Notes under the pieces: generated by a model
Databases searched by the model: none
What the model was told of the DNA's origin: nothing
The model's input: only the letters and a program-made list of their open reading frames with translations
Shown: piece by piece, positions 18,341 to 26,410 of the stretch
Numbering within the stretch: position 1 is the stretch's first letter
Layout of the letters: each line of letters starts with the position of its first letter
Assembly: GCF_900100045.1 (NCBI RefSeq)
Contig: NZ_FNEA01000003.1
Coordinates: forward strand, 1-64,000
Direction: 5' to 3'
DNA from: Paracoccus denitrificans
Lineage (GTDB): Bacteria > Pseudomonadota > Alphaproteobacteria > Rhodobacterales > Rhodobacteraceae
DNA: 64,000 nucleotides
Translations under genes and position numbers: made by a program

Positions 18341-18661
18341 GTGCAATAGGCTTTCGTCATCCGCATGTTTCCAAACGCTCATCTTTCGTGAGCGATGTGG
18401 TGCCTTATTTCCAGCTGACCTCGCGCCGAAAATTCCCGTGCAACCTCCGGGTGAAATGGTTTCATCACGATTTCGCATGATCCGATTTCCGCCGATGCGT
18501 TGGTTCCCGGGGAATTTCACGTTTTTGCGAGTTCGAGCGCAGTTTTGCCGCCCCCTTTATCGGCGGGCGGACGGGTTCTACCTCTGGGCCAGCAGAGATG
18601 CTCGTGGCCTCGGAAGGCCGGCGCCACGGACACGAAACGGTTCGGAAAAGGACTGACAAAG
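18341..18661. other. Intergenic region upstream of the DUF481 gene
   Basis: About 320 bases. I see no supported gene here. It must contain the promoter for the outer-membrane protein gene. A ribosome site (AAAAGGA) lies just before 18662. Confidence 0.5.
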
Positions 18662-19582
18662 ATGAAGACGCTTGCTTACCTCGCCGGTGCCACGGCTCTG
18701 GCCGCCGCATTCTCGGCCCCCGCCTTCGCGCAATCCGAAATCGCCACGGGCGCCAACGCCACCGGCATTTCCTCGGTCAACGAACAGATGAAGGATGTCG
18801 AAGAATCGGTTCGCGACGATTTCGACCGCTCGTCCGACGCCTATCGCTTCGGCAATCCCGAGCGCCGCGAAGGCCTGTTCGGTTCGGTCGCGCTGAGCTA
18901 TGTCGGCCGCACCGGCAACAGCGAGAACCAGGACTTCAGCCTGGCCGGCCGCCTGTCGTCGAACCAGGGCCGCTTCTCGCAGTCGGTCGGTATCCTGCTT
19001 GAATACGGCGAGAACAACGCCGGCGACACGGATACCGAAAAGACCTATGTCATCTACGAAGGCATGTATGACATCAACGACCGCTTCTACGGCTTCGCCC
19101 TGGGTCGTCTGACGACCGACGCGCTGGCCAACGATCCGGTCAGCCTGGGCACCGACGAAAGCTTCGCCGATCTGGACGGCCGCCTGAAGCGTGACGCCTA
19201 TTTCGGCGTCGGTCCGGGTTACCGCGTGATCAACACCGACACCACCGCCTGGCGCGTGCAGGCTGCCGTCGGCGTGCGCTACACCAAGGCCGTGGACGTG
19301 ATCGACCCGGTCGCCGAGTCCTATGAATACAACACGGAAACCGAAGTCGGCTACCTGCTGTCGTCGCGTTTCTACCACCGGATCAACGACCAGTTCTTCA
19401 TCACCAACGACACCGACTACCTGACCTCGGACGCGAACGATACCGCGACCAACGAGCTGGGTCTGAACTTCAAGATGACGGACGCCTTCGCGACCCGGAT
19501 CTCCTACAAGACGGAATATGTCTCGGATCGGGCGACCCGCACCGACAACACGCTGGGCGTGTCGCTGGTCTACGGCTTCTGA
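18662..19582 (+). CDS. DUF481 family outer-membrane beta-barrel protein
   Basis: Predicted outer-membrane protein of 306 residues. A Sec signal peptide (MKTLAYLAGATALAAAFSAPAFA) is followed by a short helical linker. A barrel of alternating strands follows, beginning FGSVALSYVGRTGNSE and ending with aromatic phenylalanine, the usual BAM recognition residue (SLVYGF). DUF481 proteins are putative salt-induced barrels of unknown transport role. The unusually strong terminator and uniform codon use suggest high expression, which is inference. It is a single-gene unit. Confidence 0.88.
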   Translation: MKTLAYLAGATALAAAFSAPAFAQSEIATGANATGISSVNEQMKDVEESVRDDFDRSSDAYRFGNPERREGLFGSVALSYVGRTGNSENQDFSLAGRLSSNQGRFSQSVGILLEYGENNAGDTDTEKTYVIYEGMYDINDRFYGFALGRLTTDALANDPVSLGTDESFADLDGRLKRDAYFGVGPGYRVINTDTTAWRVQAAVGVRYTKAVDVIDPVAESYEYNTETEVGYLLSSRFYHRINDQFFITNDTDYLTSDANDTATNELGLNFKMTDAFATRISYKTEYVSDRATRTDNTLGVSLVYGF

Positions 19583-19608
19583 TCGAGCAGAATATCCCTC
19601 CTCTCTCC

Positions 19609-19636
19609 AGGGCGGCCTTCGGGTCGCCCTTTTTTT
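19609..19636 (+). terminator. Intrinsic terminator after the DUF481 gene
   Basis: AGGGCGGCC, a TTC loop and GGGTCGCCCT form a 9 to 10 base stem with one G-T pair, followed by TTTTTT. Confidence 0.85.
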
Positions 19637-19908
19637 ATCGGTGGGTGAGGGGGAAAGCGGTGGCGGGAACCGCAGCGACCGTGGCGGCGCAGGTTTCCCC
19701 GAAAGCCTGGATGTCCAGGTGGGAGCCGGATAACGGGACCAGGGCCCCGACAGAGCCAGCCCCCTCGGTGAAATTATAGGCCAGTGAGAAAAATGGCCGC
19801 ACACGAGAAGAGCAGAAACCCGCCAGCTCCCTAGATAGGACGGCGGCCGCTGCGCCGCAAGGGCGGCGCGGGCTTGCAAGATGTTTCCGTTTCGTTCATG
19901 GTCGGGGC

Positions 19909-20385
19909 ATGAACAGCGCCGCCGATCAACCTGGTGACCTGCTGCCCGTCCTGCCGGGCCAACGGCTGGCGCGCGGCGTGGCGCGGCTGCTGGCCGGGCT
20001 CGGCCATGCGGCGCTGCCGGAATTCGTGCCGACGGGCGGGTTGCGGGTCGATGTCATCTCGGTCTCGCCCAAGGGCGAGATCTGGGTCGTCGAATGCAAG
20101 AGCTGCCGGGCCGATTTCGTCTCGGATCGGAAATGGCAGGGCTATCTGGAGTTCTGCGACCGCTTCTTCTGGGCGGTGGATGCCGATTTTCCCGAGGAAC
20201 TGCTGCCCGCGGGCTCGGGCCTGATCCGCGCCGATTCCTGGGGGGGCGAGTTGATCCGCATGGCGCCCGAAACCCGGCTGGCCGGGGCGCGGCGCACACG
20301 GCTCTTGCGCGACATCGCCCGGGTCTCGACGGCGCGGCTCTTGGCGCTGACCGATCCGATGGGGATCAGCGGCGCGGCTTCTTGA
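19909..20385 (+). CDS. mmcB: MmcB family DNA repair protein
   Basis: A 158-residue protein of the alphaproteobacterial MmcB family, linked to mitomycin C and other DNA-damage responses. The central part contains a PD-(D/E)XK nuclease-like pattern: VDVIS, then IWVVECKS with Glu-x-Lys, then DRKWQGYLEFCDRFFWAV. It starts at the ATG at 19909. Its 3' end overlaps the convergent small gene at 20366-20593 by 20 bases. Nuclease activity is inferred from the motif. Confidence 0.82.
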   Translation: MNSAADQPGDLLPVLPGQRLARGVARLLAGLGHAALPEFVPTGGLRVDVISVSPKGEIWVVECKSCRADFVSDRKWQGYLEFCDRFFWAVDADFPEELLPAGSGLIRADSWGGELIRMAPETRLAGARRTRLLRDIARVSTARLLALTDPMGISGAAS

Positions 20386-20593
20386 CGCCCTTGCCCGGCT
20401 TGGCGGGACCGCCGATGCTGCGCGCGGCCTCGGCGGCGGCCAGCAGTTCCTCGGCGATCTCCTCGGCCTCCTCGGGGTCGAAATCCAGCGGCAGCTCGAT
20501 ATTCTCGGCCTCGACATAGATCCGGACCATGCCGTGGTCGGTGGGGCCGATCTGAAGATTGGCGGCGATGTCGCTTTGGCTGTTGATGCTCAT
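20366..20593 (-). CDS. Small acidic protein, Rhodobacteraceae-type (DUF6324-like)
   Basis: A soluble acidic protein of 75 residues. The ATG at 20593 has AGGAGA upstream. The core is VRIYVEAENIELPLDFDPEE, with an EEAEEIAEELLAAAEAA helix and a basic lysine/proline tail. Function is unknown. It is convergent with mmcB and precedes the tRNA gene. Confidence 0.7.
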   Translation of the reverse strand: MSINSQSDIAANLQIGPTDHGMVRIYVEAENIELPLDFDPEEAEEIAEELLAAAEAARSIGGPAKPGKGVKKPRR

Positions 20594-20707
20594 GCTGGTT
20601 CTCCTGGCGCCTGGCCGGTGGATCTGGGGATTTTCCTTAACCCGCATGCGAAAATCCGGCAAGACGGGCTTGCACAGGCCGGTGGCTGGCGCTAGATACC
20701 CGCCTGT

Positions 20708-20784
20708 GCCGCCTTAGCTCAGTTGGTTAGAGCGCTAGATTGTGGATCTAGAGGTCCCCCGTTCGAGCCGGGGAGGCGGTACCA
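20708..20784 (+). tRNA. tRNA-His (GTG anticodon)
   Basis: A cloverleaf of 77 bases including encoded CCA. The acceptor arm is GCCGCCT / AGGCGGT, the anticodon stem CTAGA / TCTAG encloses TTGTGGA with anticodon GTG, and the T arm is CCCCC GTTCGAG CCGGGG-like. There is no extra G at -1, and the discriminator base is A, the alphaproteobacterial tRNA-His form. Core genes lie to the left and accessory genes begin right after it, so its 3' end is a candidate attachment site. Confidence 0.93.
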
Positions 20785-21152
20785 CCGTAATCAGGCAGTC
20801 GGAACCCATGGCCACGGTCCAGAACAATGGCATCGCGGATGCGGCGCGGCTTTCCGTCGCGCCGATGATGGATAAGGTGGATTGTTGTTGTAAATCAAAT
20901 GTTTGATGGGTTTTGTGTGCAGTATTTGCACACGAGTTTTCGTGCTTTGTTTCCTTCTCATTCGCGCGATACGTCGCGATTCAGCCGCCGTAGCCGCGAT
21001 CTTCATGCAACCCGCGCAGGCTGAATGAATTTCGTCTGAATGGAGTGTCCGTCCCGCCATTAGGTTGGACCGATTGTCACTGCCGATATGGCTTGCCGAT
21101 CCACGATCACCAACTGGGGCTTGTCTGGAAATTCCCGACTTCGGTCGCCCGG
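20785..21152. other. Gene-free junction between tRNA-His and hipA with two small palindromes
   Basis: About 370 bases with no supported gene. It is more AT-rich than the chromosome to its left. ATCAAA-TG-TTTGAT lies at 20894-20907 and GTGTGCA-GTATT-TGCACAC at 20915-20933. This is where an island would be expected to start. I found no second copy of the tRNA 3' end within the window. Confidence 0.45.
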
Positions 21153-22394
21153 TCACCCGACCAGAATGGCCGTCATCGTCCGGACATGGGCGTCGATGCG
21201 CTCCAGGACCGCGCCGGGTACGACGGCGCGTTCGGGCAGATCCCACCAATGCGCGTCGACCGCCTGAACGGTTTCGGCAACCGCCTTCAAAACGGCGGGT
21301 TCGGGGAGCTTGGCGCGGTTAGCGAAAGTCTTCCAGCGCGCCGAGGTCAGTGCTTTGAAGGCGCGCTCGCCGCCGAGCGATAGGGCTAGGTCGTCCGCAG
21401 GAAGATAAGGGATGGTCGAGAGCAGGTCGTAGACGGGCGCGAGGGCAGGGGCGTTGCCGTCCCCGGGGTAGATCAGCGACCAGTTTTTCAGGTGCATGTC
21501 GCCGTTGCCCATGATCACCGAGAGCGCAAGACGCCGGACGAACTCCAGCGCCGCCAACGGAGAAATGGCGATGCTGAGCGCTGATGCGATGTCGTGATAG
21601 GCTGCACCTTCGTATTTGCGCGCGGGAGGAATGCCGAACACCTGGGCGAAATCCTCGATATGGATGCGCTGGCCGCCCGGCCCGCGATCGAAGCGGCGCA
21701 GCAGCAGGACCCGCCCCTCGGTCATGGTCTCGAATTCCGCCGGGATGCCGTCGAACTGGTCGCGGGTGACAAGCTCGCGCTCGAGCACCTCCATGCCGAT
21801 CGCTTCGGCCAGTGCGAGGTTGGCAAATTCGTTCTCCGACACCGCCGGAAACGCCGTGGAGGGGAACTTGGCGATATATTGTCCGTCGCCGTCGCCGAGC
21901 GGCACGGTCAGCCCGCCGCCCTTGCCGGTATTCTTCATCACCGAGAGCTTCATCTGGACGCCGGCCAGAGAGAAACGAGCTTTCGGCGCCGTCTGCGTGG
22001 GCTTCGCCGGGGCCAGGACAGGGCCGTCGCCCGGAAGGGCGCGCACCGCGCCGGGCAGATCGGCCCCGAGCGCTGCGAGCAGGTCGAAGTCATTCCCGGG
22101 ACGGACGCGCCCGGCGTGATGCTTCTCCATCGCGTCGCGCAGCTTGTCCTCGGGAAGCAGGTTGGCGAAGAAGGCCGGCAGGGCACCTGCGATCGGCCGC
22201 GGATCCTTGCGCAGCCCGCCATTCGCCGCCCGGAAGGATAGACTGAGGATGGGGTATCCACCTGTCGCACGATAGGCAGCATCGAAGCTGAAAGCGTTGA
22301 AATCGCCCGGGGTTCGGACGATGGTGCCGACCTTGTGCTGGTTCAGGAAGATATCCAGCGCCTGAACGTTGGCGGCGGTGCGTTCAGCGCTCAT
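21153..22394 (-). CDS. hipA: HipA-family serine/threonine kinase toxin
   Basis: Toxin of a type II toxin-antitoxin pair. HipA of E. coli phosphorylates glutamyl-tRNA synthetase and causes dormancy. It has 413 residues from the ATG at 22394. Visible features are the N-terminal subdomain (LPAFFANLLPEDKLR), the SLAGVQMKLSV glycine/serine loop region, the catalytic-loop motif NGDMHLKN (about residues 296-303) and the metal-binding segment PVYDLLST. The start overlaps the hipB stop by 11 bases. It is the first gene after the tRNA, on the minus strand. Confidence 0.92.
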   Translation of the reverse strand: MSAERTAANVQALDIFLNQHKVGTIVRTPGDFNAFSFDAAYRATGGYPILSLSFRAANGGLRKDPRPIAGALPAFFANLLPEDKLRDAMEKHHAGRVRPGNDFDLLAALGADLPGAVRALPGDGPVLAPAKPTQTAPKARFSLAGVQMKLSVMKNTGKGGGLTVPLGDGDGQYIAKFPSTAFPAVSENEFANLALAEAIGMEVLERELVTRDQFDGIPAEFETMTEGRVLLLRRFDRGPGGQRIHIEDFAQVFGIPPARKYEGAAYHDIASALSIAISPLAALEFVRRLALSVIMGNGDMHLKNWSLIYPGDGNAPALAPVYDLLSTIPYLPADDLALSLGGERAFKALTSARWKTFANRAKLPEPAVLKAVAETVQAVDAHWWDLPERAVVPGAVLERIDAHVRTMTAILVG

Positions 22395-22689
22395 CGTCAG
22401 GCTCCGGCTGGGGGATGAAAGCCGGGGCATCCTCGCCTGTCTCGGGGCTGAGCAAGGTGTTGACTGCCGGCACCAGGAACTGCGGAATCAACATCATCTC
22501 GAGCCCGAGCGCGCGCGCAACATTCATCAGAGTAGTGGCGCGCGCGGCGGCAGCGCCCGTCTCGATGTCGCGGTAGCGCGGGCGGGAAATGCCAGCCAAC
22601 TCGGCGACCTGTTCCTGGGTCAACCCGGCGGCCAGCCGCGCCCGGCGAAGCTGTGCGCCGATCGTGTGAAGAGAGGTTGTTTCGGGCAC
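22384..22689 (-). CDS. hipB: HipB-family XRE antitoxin
   Basis: DNA-binding antitoxin of about 101 residues. The helix-turn-helix spans about residues 8-62 (IGAQLRRARLAAGLTQEQVAELAG). A disordered acidic tail ends EPDDER. It starts at the GTG at 22689 or at the TTG directly before it, with AAAGG upstream. It should repress its own promoter and neutralise HipA. The upstream inverted repeat at 22778-22800 is a candidate operator. Confidence 0.9.
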   Translation of the reverse strand: MPETTSLHTIGAQLRRARLAAGLTQEQVAELAGISRPRYRDIETGAAAARATTLMNVARALGLEMMLIPQFLVPAVNTLLSPETGEDAPAFIPQPEPDDER

Positions 22690-22777
22690 CAAGGATACCT
22701 TTGCGATTCATGCGATCGATATTGATCTGAAAACATATCATCATCCCGCTAAAACAGCAAGAATATGATCTGTATCC

Positions 22778-22800
22778 ATATCTTCATGTTGTCTGAAGAT
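22778..22800. promoter_or_regulatory. Inverted repeat upstream of hipBA, candidate operator
   Basis: Perfect 8-base arms, TATCTTCA and TGAAGATA, are separated by 7 bases in an AT-rich stretch about 90 bases upstream of hipB. This matches the general layout of HipB operators. The assignment is inferred. Confidence 0.45.
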
Positions 22801-22893
22801 ACGTATAGGTAACATTGATGTGGGAGCCAAGGAACGACGGCAAAACGCGCAATCCGGTCGCACATAAGGAGCGTATCTGATGGGGGGCGACCT

Positions 22894-23031
22894 TCAGACG
22901 TAGGCGACGATCTGTTTTACGATGGGATGCATCCAGGCGGGCACAGGGGCGATGCCAGAAATCTGAACAGCCGGGAGGAGGGTCATCCAGGCCCGCAGCA
23001 CCGCCTTGAGGGCCAAGCCCTCTGCGCTCAC
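22894..23031 (-). CDS. Possible 45-residue protein coupled to the pRiA4b ORF-3 gene
   Basis: Short frame starting at a GTG that overlaps the stop of the upstream gene (GTGA). It ends at TGA at 22894-22896. The translated product has a hydrophobic centre (VLRAWMTLLPAVQISGIAPV) and ends KQIVAYV. The stop-start overlap is the main support. The ribosome site is weak and no family was recognised. Confidence 0.3.
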   Translation of the reverse strand: MSAEGLALKAVLRAWMTLLPAVQISGIAPVPAWMHPIVKQIVAYV

Positions 23032-23645
23032 CGACCAGAAGGCTTTGGCTTGGGCTGATGCAGGCGTCGGCTGGTGTTCTTGCGGAAGGTGTTGCGGAGA
23101 TCCTTGTTGATCAGGTCGATGTCGAACCAGTCCGGATCGAAATGCCCGCCGGCCCAGTGAAGGTTGGAGCTGTGGTCCTCATGGTTCGGATCGCGGATGG
23201 TCTCGAGGAAATCGGCATAGGACCAGGGGCCGCCGACGTCCCCGGGCGGCCGAGCACGGGCCCCTTCGGTGCATTCTGCTTGGCGGGGCAGGGGATCGAG
23301 GGACAGCCACTCCTCGATCCGGATCACATGGGTCCAGTCATCGCCAAAGTCGTAGAGATAAGTGAAGGTCAGATCCTGGCCGGTGAAATCCGCCAGCCTG
23401 ACCCCGGTGTAGTCGAAGGTCTGCGGGCCCCCGAAACCATCCTCCAGCTGATCGGGGTCGCCATATCGCAGCCCGCCGATCCGGAACTCATGCAGATGGC
23501 TGTCGGTCCAGCTGAACGCGGCCTGCAGCACCAGATGCAGCCTGTCGAGCGTCCAGTCCGACGGCACGACAAGTCGCCGCCAGATCGGCGGGTCAATCTC
23601 CGCCAGAGAGACATGCAGGCGGACGGCATTCGCGGGCTGGTACAA
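23028..23645 (-). CDS. Plasmid pRiA4b ORF-3 family protein
   Basis: A 205-residue protein of the family named after an Agrobacterium Ri plasmid ORF. It is common on mobile elements and of unknown biochemical function. Signatures are EIDPPIWRRLVVPSDWTLDRLH, FSWTDSHLHEF and YLYDFGDDWTHVI. The TTG start at 23645 is supported by AGGAGG seven bases upstream. It is encoded on the same strand as the H-NS-like gene before it. Confidence 0.85.
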   Translation of the reverse strand: MYQPANAVRLHVSLAEIDPPIWRRLVVPSDWTLDRLHLVLQAAFSWTDSHLHEFRIGGLRYGDPDQLEDGFGGPQTFDYTGVRLADFTGQDLTFTYLYDFGDDWTHVIRIEEWLSLDPLPRQAECTEGARARPPGDVGGPWSYADFLETIRDPNHEDHSSNLHWAGGHFDPDWFDIDLINKDLRNTFRKNTSRRLHQPKPKPSGR

Positions 23646-23660
23646 GGCAGGTCCTCCTGA

Positions 23661-23978
23661 TCAGATCGCAAAATCCTCGAGCGATTTTCCCGAAGCCAGC
23701 GCCTCGGCGATCCATGCCGGTTTGCGCCCACGACCGGACCAGGTGATTTCGGCGTTTTCCGGGTGGCGGTACTTGGGCGCAGACGCCGTGCGTTTCCGGG
23801 TGGGAGCGGCTTCCGCAAGCTCGTCGAAACTGAAACCGAGTTCGCGGGCCAATTCGTCAACCTTGGCGCGGGCCTCGGCCTTGCGACGGTTCTCGAAACT
23901 GGCGATGGCCTTCGCAACATTCTTTTCCAGTTGCTTCAACTCGGCGAGCGACAAGGCGTTAAGATCGATATCCGTCAT
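23661..23978 (-). CDS. H-NS-like nucleoid protein
   Basis: A small DNA-binding protein of 105 residues. The N-terminal coiled-coil oligomerisation region (LSLAELKQLEKNVAKAI) is joined by a basic linker to a C-terminal H-NS DNA-binding domain with YRHPENAEITWSGRGRKPAW, where the GRGRKP hook binds AT-rich minor grooves. GAGG precedes the ATG at 23978. On a mobile element such proteins usually silence the incoming DNA. It is divergent from ardC. Confidence 0.9.
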   Translation of the reverse strand: MTDIDLNALSLAELKQLEKNVAKAIASFENRRKAEARAKVDELARELGFSFDELAEAAPTRKRTASAPKYRHPENAEITWSGRGRKPAWIAEALASGKSLEDFAI

Positions 23979-24255
23979 TTGGTCCTCTTTTATTGGCCGT
24001 TGGCTTTGATCCCGAGCTCTCGGGAAGGAAGGGGTCAGGCGCTGGAAAGCACGCACCGCGATTGCGTGTCAGATAAGCGCAGATATCCTGGGGATTACAA
24101 CACGTCGGGGATTGGGGCTCGCGAGTGTTGGCTTTTGCCTTTTTCACGCTTGGCTCGGCTGAATGCGAGGATCGTCTGGGGGAAAGCCTTCCCCCTGGTC
24201 GTCACTGGCATTGCCGACACACCCCCATCAGCGGGGAGACCCCGCAACGCCCCCC
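23979..24255. other. Divergent intergenic region between the H-NS-like gene and ardC
   Basis: No supported gene. It contains the perfect hairpin GGGGGAA / TTCCCCC around 24178-24195 and GCGGGG / CCCCGC near 24232-24246. It must hold promoters in both directions. The ardC-proximal end is the repeated leader listed separately. Confidence 0.5.
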
Positions 24256-24330
24256 GAGAGTGAAAGTGCGGGCGGGTTTTCCGTGACGGGTTGAGGGCTG
24301 GAGGAGAGGCCTCCGGCGCCTGTCGCGGAG
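24256..24330 (+). repeat. Repeated hairpin leader, copy 1 (ardC)
   Basis: A GAGAG-type block is followed by GTGACGGG and, about 30 bases later, CCTGTCGC, which pair over 8 positions with two G-U pairs. GGAG follows the 3' arm directly, 9 bases before the ardC ATG. Confidence 0.7.
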
Positions 24331-24339
24331 ATCATCCCG

Positions 24340-25302
24340 ATGACCAGAGAACATCGCGCGGCCCGCAAGAGCGGCCCGCGTACCAACCTTTATGACGACA
24401 TCACCGACAAGATCATCGCCGAGCTGGAGGGAGGCCGGCTGCCCTGGGTCCAGCCCTGGGGGACTGCGGCGGTGCAGGCGCCGCTCGCCATGCCGCGCAA
24501 CGCCAGCACGGGTCGGCAATACTCCGGGATCAATGTCCTGATCCTCTGGGGCGCCGTCATCCAGCAGGGCTATCCAACCCAGCACTGGCTGACCTTCCGC
24601 CAGGCGCTCTCGCTTGGCGGCAATGTCCGCAAGGGCGAGCGCGGCACGACCGTTGTCTATGCCGACCGATTCACGCCTGAAGACGAGAAGCGCCGCGCCC
24701 GGGAGACCGGGGAAGACGCAAACAGCATCCCGTTTCTGAAGCGCTTTACCGTGTTCAACGCGGCGCAATGCGAGGGTCTGCACGACGGCATCGCCGTCGA
24801 GGCACCGCCACCGCTGCCCGGGCTGATTGAGCCGCAGGTCGAGGCATTGATCGCGGCGACCGGTATCGACTTCCGGATCGGCGGCAACCGCGCCTTCTAT
24901 GTACCCGCGCTCGACTATGTGCAGGTGCCACCTCCGCAGGCCTATTTCGAGCCGATCAACTGGCACCGCACGGCGCTGCACGAGATGGGGCACGCGACAG
25001 GACATGCCTCACGGTTGGGGCGGGACTTCTCGGGGAATTTCGGCACGAGGAAATATGCTTTCGAGGAACTGATCGCCGAGATTTCGAGCGCGTTCTGTTG
25101 CGCCTCGCTCGGGATTCTCCCGACGGTGCGCCACGCCGATTACGTGGGCGCGTGGCTGGAGGTGATGCGCGAGGATTCCCGCGCCATCGTGCGTGCCGCC
25201 TCGCAGGCCAGCAAGGCTGCCGACTGGCTTCTGGCCCATCTGCCCGACGACAGCACCGATGTTGAGCGGCAGACCCCGACGGAAGGGAGGGCCGCGGCAT
25301 GA
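24340..25302 (+). CDS. ardC: ArdC-family antirestriction protein
   Basis: A 320-residue protein with the ArdC architecture. An N-terminal single-strand DNA-binding domain (DUF1738: YDDITDKIIAELEGG, LPWVQPWG, YSGINVLILW, WLTFRQALSLGG and VRKGERGTTVVYA) is followed by a metallopeptidase-like domain with HEMGHATGH at about residues 214-222 and the downstream glutamate in EELIAEISSAF. ArdC of plasmid pSa protects incoming DNA from restriction. It heads a short operon with the DUF2958 gene, whose ATG overlaps its stop. Confidence 0.9.
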   Translation: MTREHRAARKSGPRTNLYDDITDKIIAELEGGRLPWVQPWGTAAVQAPLAMPRNASTGRQYSGINVLILWGAVIQQGYPTQHWLTFRQALSLGGNVRKGERGTTVVYADRFTPEDEKRRARETGEDANSIPFLKRFTVFNAAQCEGLHDGIAVEAPPPLPGLIEPQVEALIAATGIDFRIGGNRAFYVPALDYVQVPPPQAYFEPINWHRTALHEMGHATGHASRLGRDFSGNFGTRKYAFEELIAEISSAFCCASLGILPTVRHADYVGAWLEVMREDSRAIVRAASQASKAADWLLAHLPDDSTDVERQTPTEGRAAA

Positions 25303-25694
25303 TCCTCCTGACCGACACACAGCGTGACCGTTTGCTGGCGAATGGCCGCGATCGCGATCAGGATCACATTCCGGTCGTGAAGTTCTTCAATCCCTTCGGC
25401 GCCGGTGTCTGGCTTGCGACCGAGCTCGACCTGGACGGCGACATCATGTTTGGCCTGGCCGACATTGGCTACCCGGAGCTTGGCTCCTGGAGCCTTAACG
25501 AACTGCGTTCCATTCGATTGCCCTTCGGCATGGGTATCGAGCGGGATCTGCTGTTCACGGGGGACTTCCCGATCTCGGTTTGGGCCGGCGCCGCCCGCGA
25601 AACCGGCAGCATTCGCGATGCCGAGCGCCTGCTTTATCGCTCGGGCCGCCTGTCAGGTGGGACACGACCCGACACGGAGCCTCCGCGTTCCTGA
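25299..25694 (+). CDS. DUF2958 domain protein
   Basis: A 131-residue protein with the DUF2958 hallmarks KFFNPFGAGVWLATELD, MFGLADIGYPELGSWSL and GIERDLLF. Function is unknown. The family nearly always accompanies ArdC, RadC and ParB genes on alphaproteobacterial plasmids and integrative elements. It is translationally coupled to ardC. Confidence 0.85.
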   Translation: MILLTDTQRDRLLANGRDRDQDHIPVVKFFNPFGAGVWLATELDLDGDIMFGLADIGYPELGSWSLNELRSIRLPFGMGIERDLLFTGDFPISVWAGAARETGSIRDAERLLYRSGRLSGGTRPDTEPPRS

Positions 25695-25750
25695 GGGGTT
25701 CTGCAGCTTCGGCGCCGCTCTCTTCGCAGGAAGAGGGCGGCGCTTCTTCT

Positions 25751-25797
25751 CGTGACGCGGTGAAAGCTCCGGCGCCCGGCCGGCTGCCCGTCGGAGA
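25751..25797 (+). repeat. Repeated hairpin leader, degenerate copy 2 (radC)
   Basis: GTGACG pairs partially with CGTC in CCCGTCGG about 30 bases later. GGAG follows directly, 9 bases before the radC ATG, which is the same layout as the better copies. Confidence 0.45.
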
Positions 25798-25805
25798 ACA
25801 GCGCC

Positions 25806-26294
25806 ATGACACGAAACACGAGAACACCCGCCATCGAAGCACAGCCGCACCGGTTCTCCGCTCAGGAGCAGGCCGTAGTCTACGAGGCCCGGCAGATCCT
25901 GCTGCGCCACCTCAATCAGAACCCTGTCCTGACGTCCTGGCAGGCGGTGCTCGACTATTGCGCGCTCACCATCAGGGGCGATGTGGAGCGTTTCCATGTC
26001 CTCTATCTCGATCGCAGGAACCGGCTGATCTCTGACGAATGCCTCGCCATCGGCACGGTCGATCATGTCCCGGTCTATCCCCGGGAGGTGCTGCGGCGCT
26101 GCCTGGCGCTCAATGCCTCGGCGCTGATCATCGTCCACAATCATCCGGCCGGCGATCCCGAGCCCTCAGCCGCCGACTTCGCGATGACGAAAGAAATCCG
26201 AAACGCCTCTGCGTCCCTGGGGGTGATACTGCACGACCACATCATCACCGGGGCTGGACGGGAGACAAGCCTGCGCGCCCGCGGCGAGCTTTGA
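25806..26294 (+). CDS. RadC/JAB-domain protein
   Basis: A 162-residue protein made essentially of the RadC JAB1/MPN-like metalloprotease fold. It shows the segment FHVLYLDRRNRLISDE, the metal-site motif HNHPAGDPEPSAAD and LHDHIITG. The N-terminal HhH part of chromosomal RadC is missing, as in the plasmid-borne versions. Its role in the element is unknown. It lies between ardC/DUF2958 and parB, each with its own hairpin leader. Confidence 0.87.
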   Translation: MTRNTRTPAIEAQPHRFSAQEQAVVYEARQILLRHLNQNPVLTSWQAVLDYCALTIRGDVERFHVLYLDRRNRLISDECLAIGTVDHVPVYPREVLRRCLALNASALIIVHNHPAGDPEPSAADFAMTKEIRNASASLGVILHDHIITGAGRETSLRARGEL

Positions 26295-26326
26295 TGGGTA
26301 TTCGGGATCATACTCGGCTCGGCCAT

Positions 26327-26402
26327 GAGAGGGAAAGGAGGGTGGGGGTTTCGTGACGGGCTGGTTGCCGGAGAGAGAGGCTCCCCGGCGTCCGTCACGG
26401 AG
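26327..26402 (+). repeat. Repeated hairpin leader, copy 3 (parB)
   Basis: GTGACGG at 26353 and CCGTCAC at 26392-26398 form a perfect 7-base stem. GGAG follows directly and the parB ATG comes 8 bases later. It shares the upstream GAGAG block and the internal GGAGAGAGAGGCT with the other copies. Confidence 0.75.
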
Positions 26403-26410
26403 ACCCTGAC

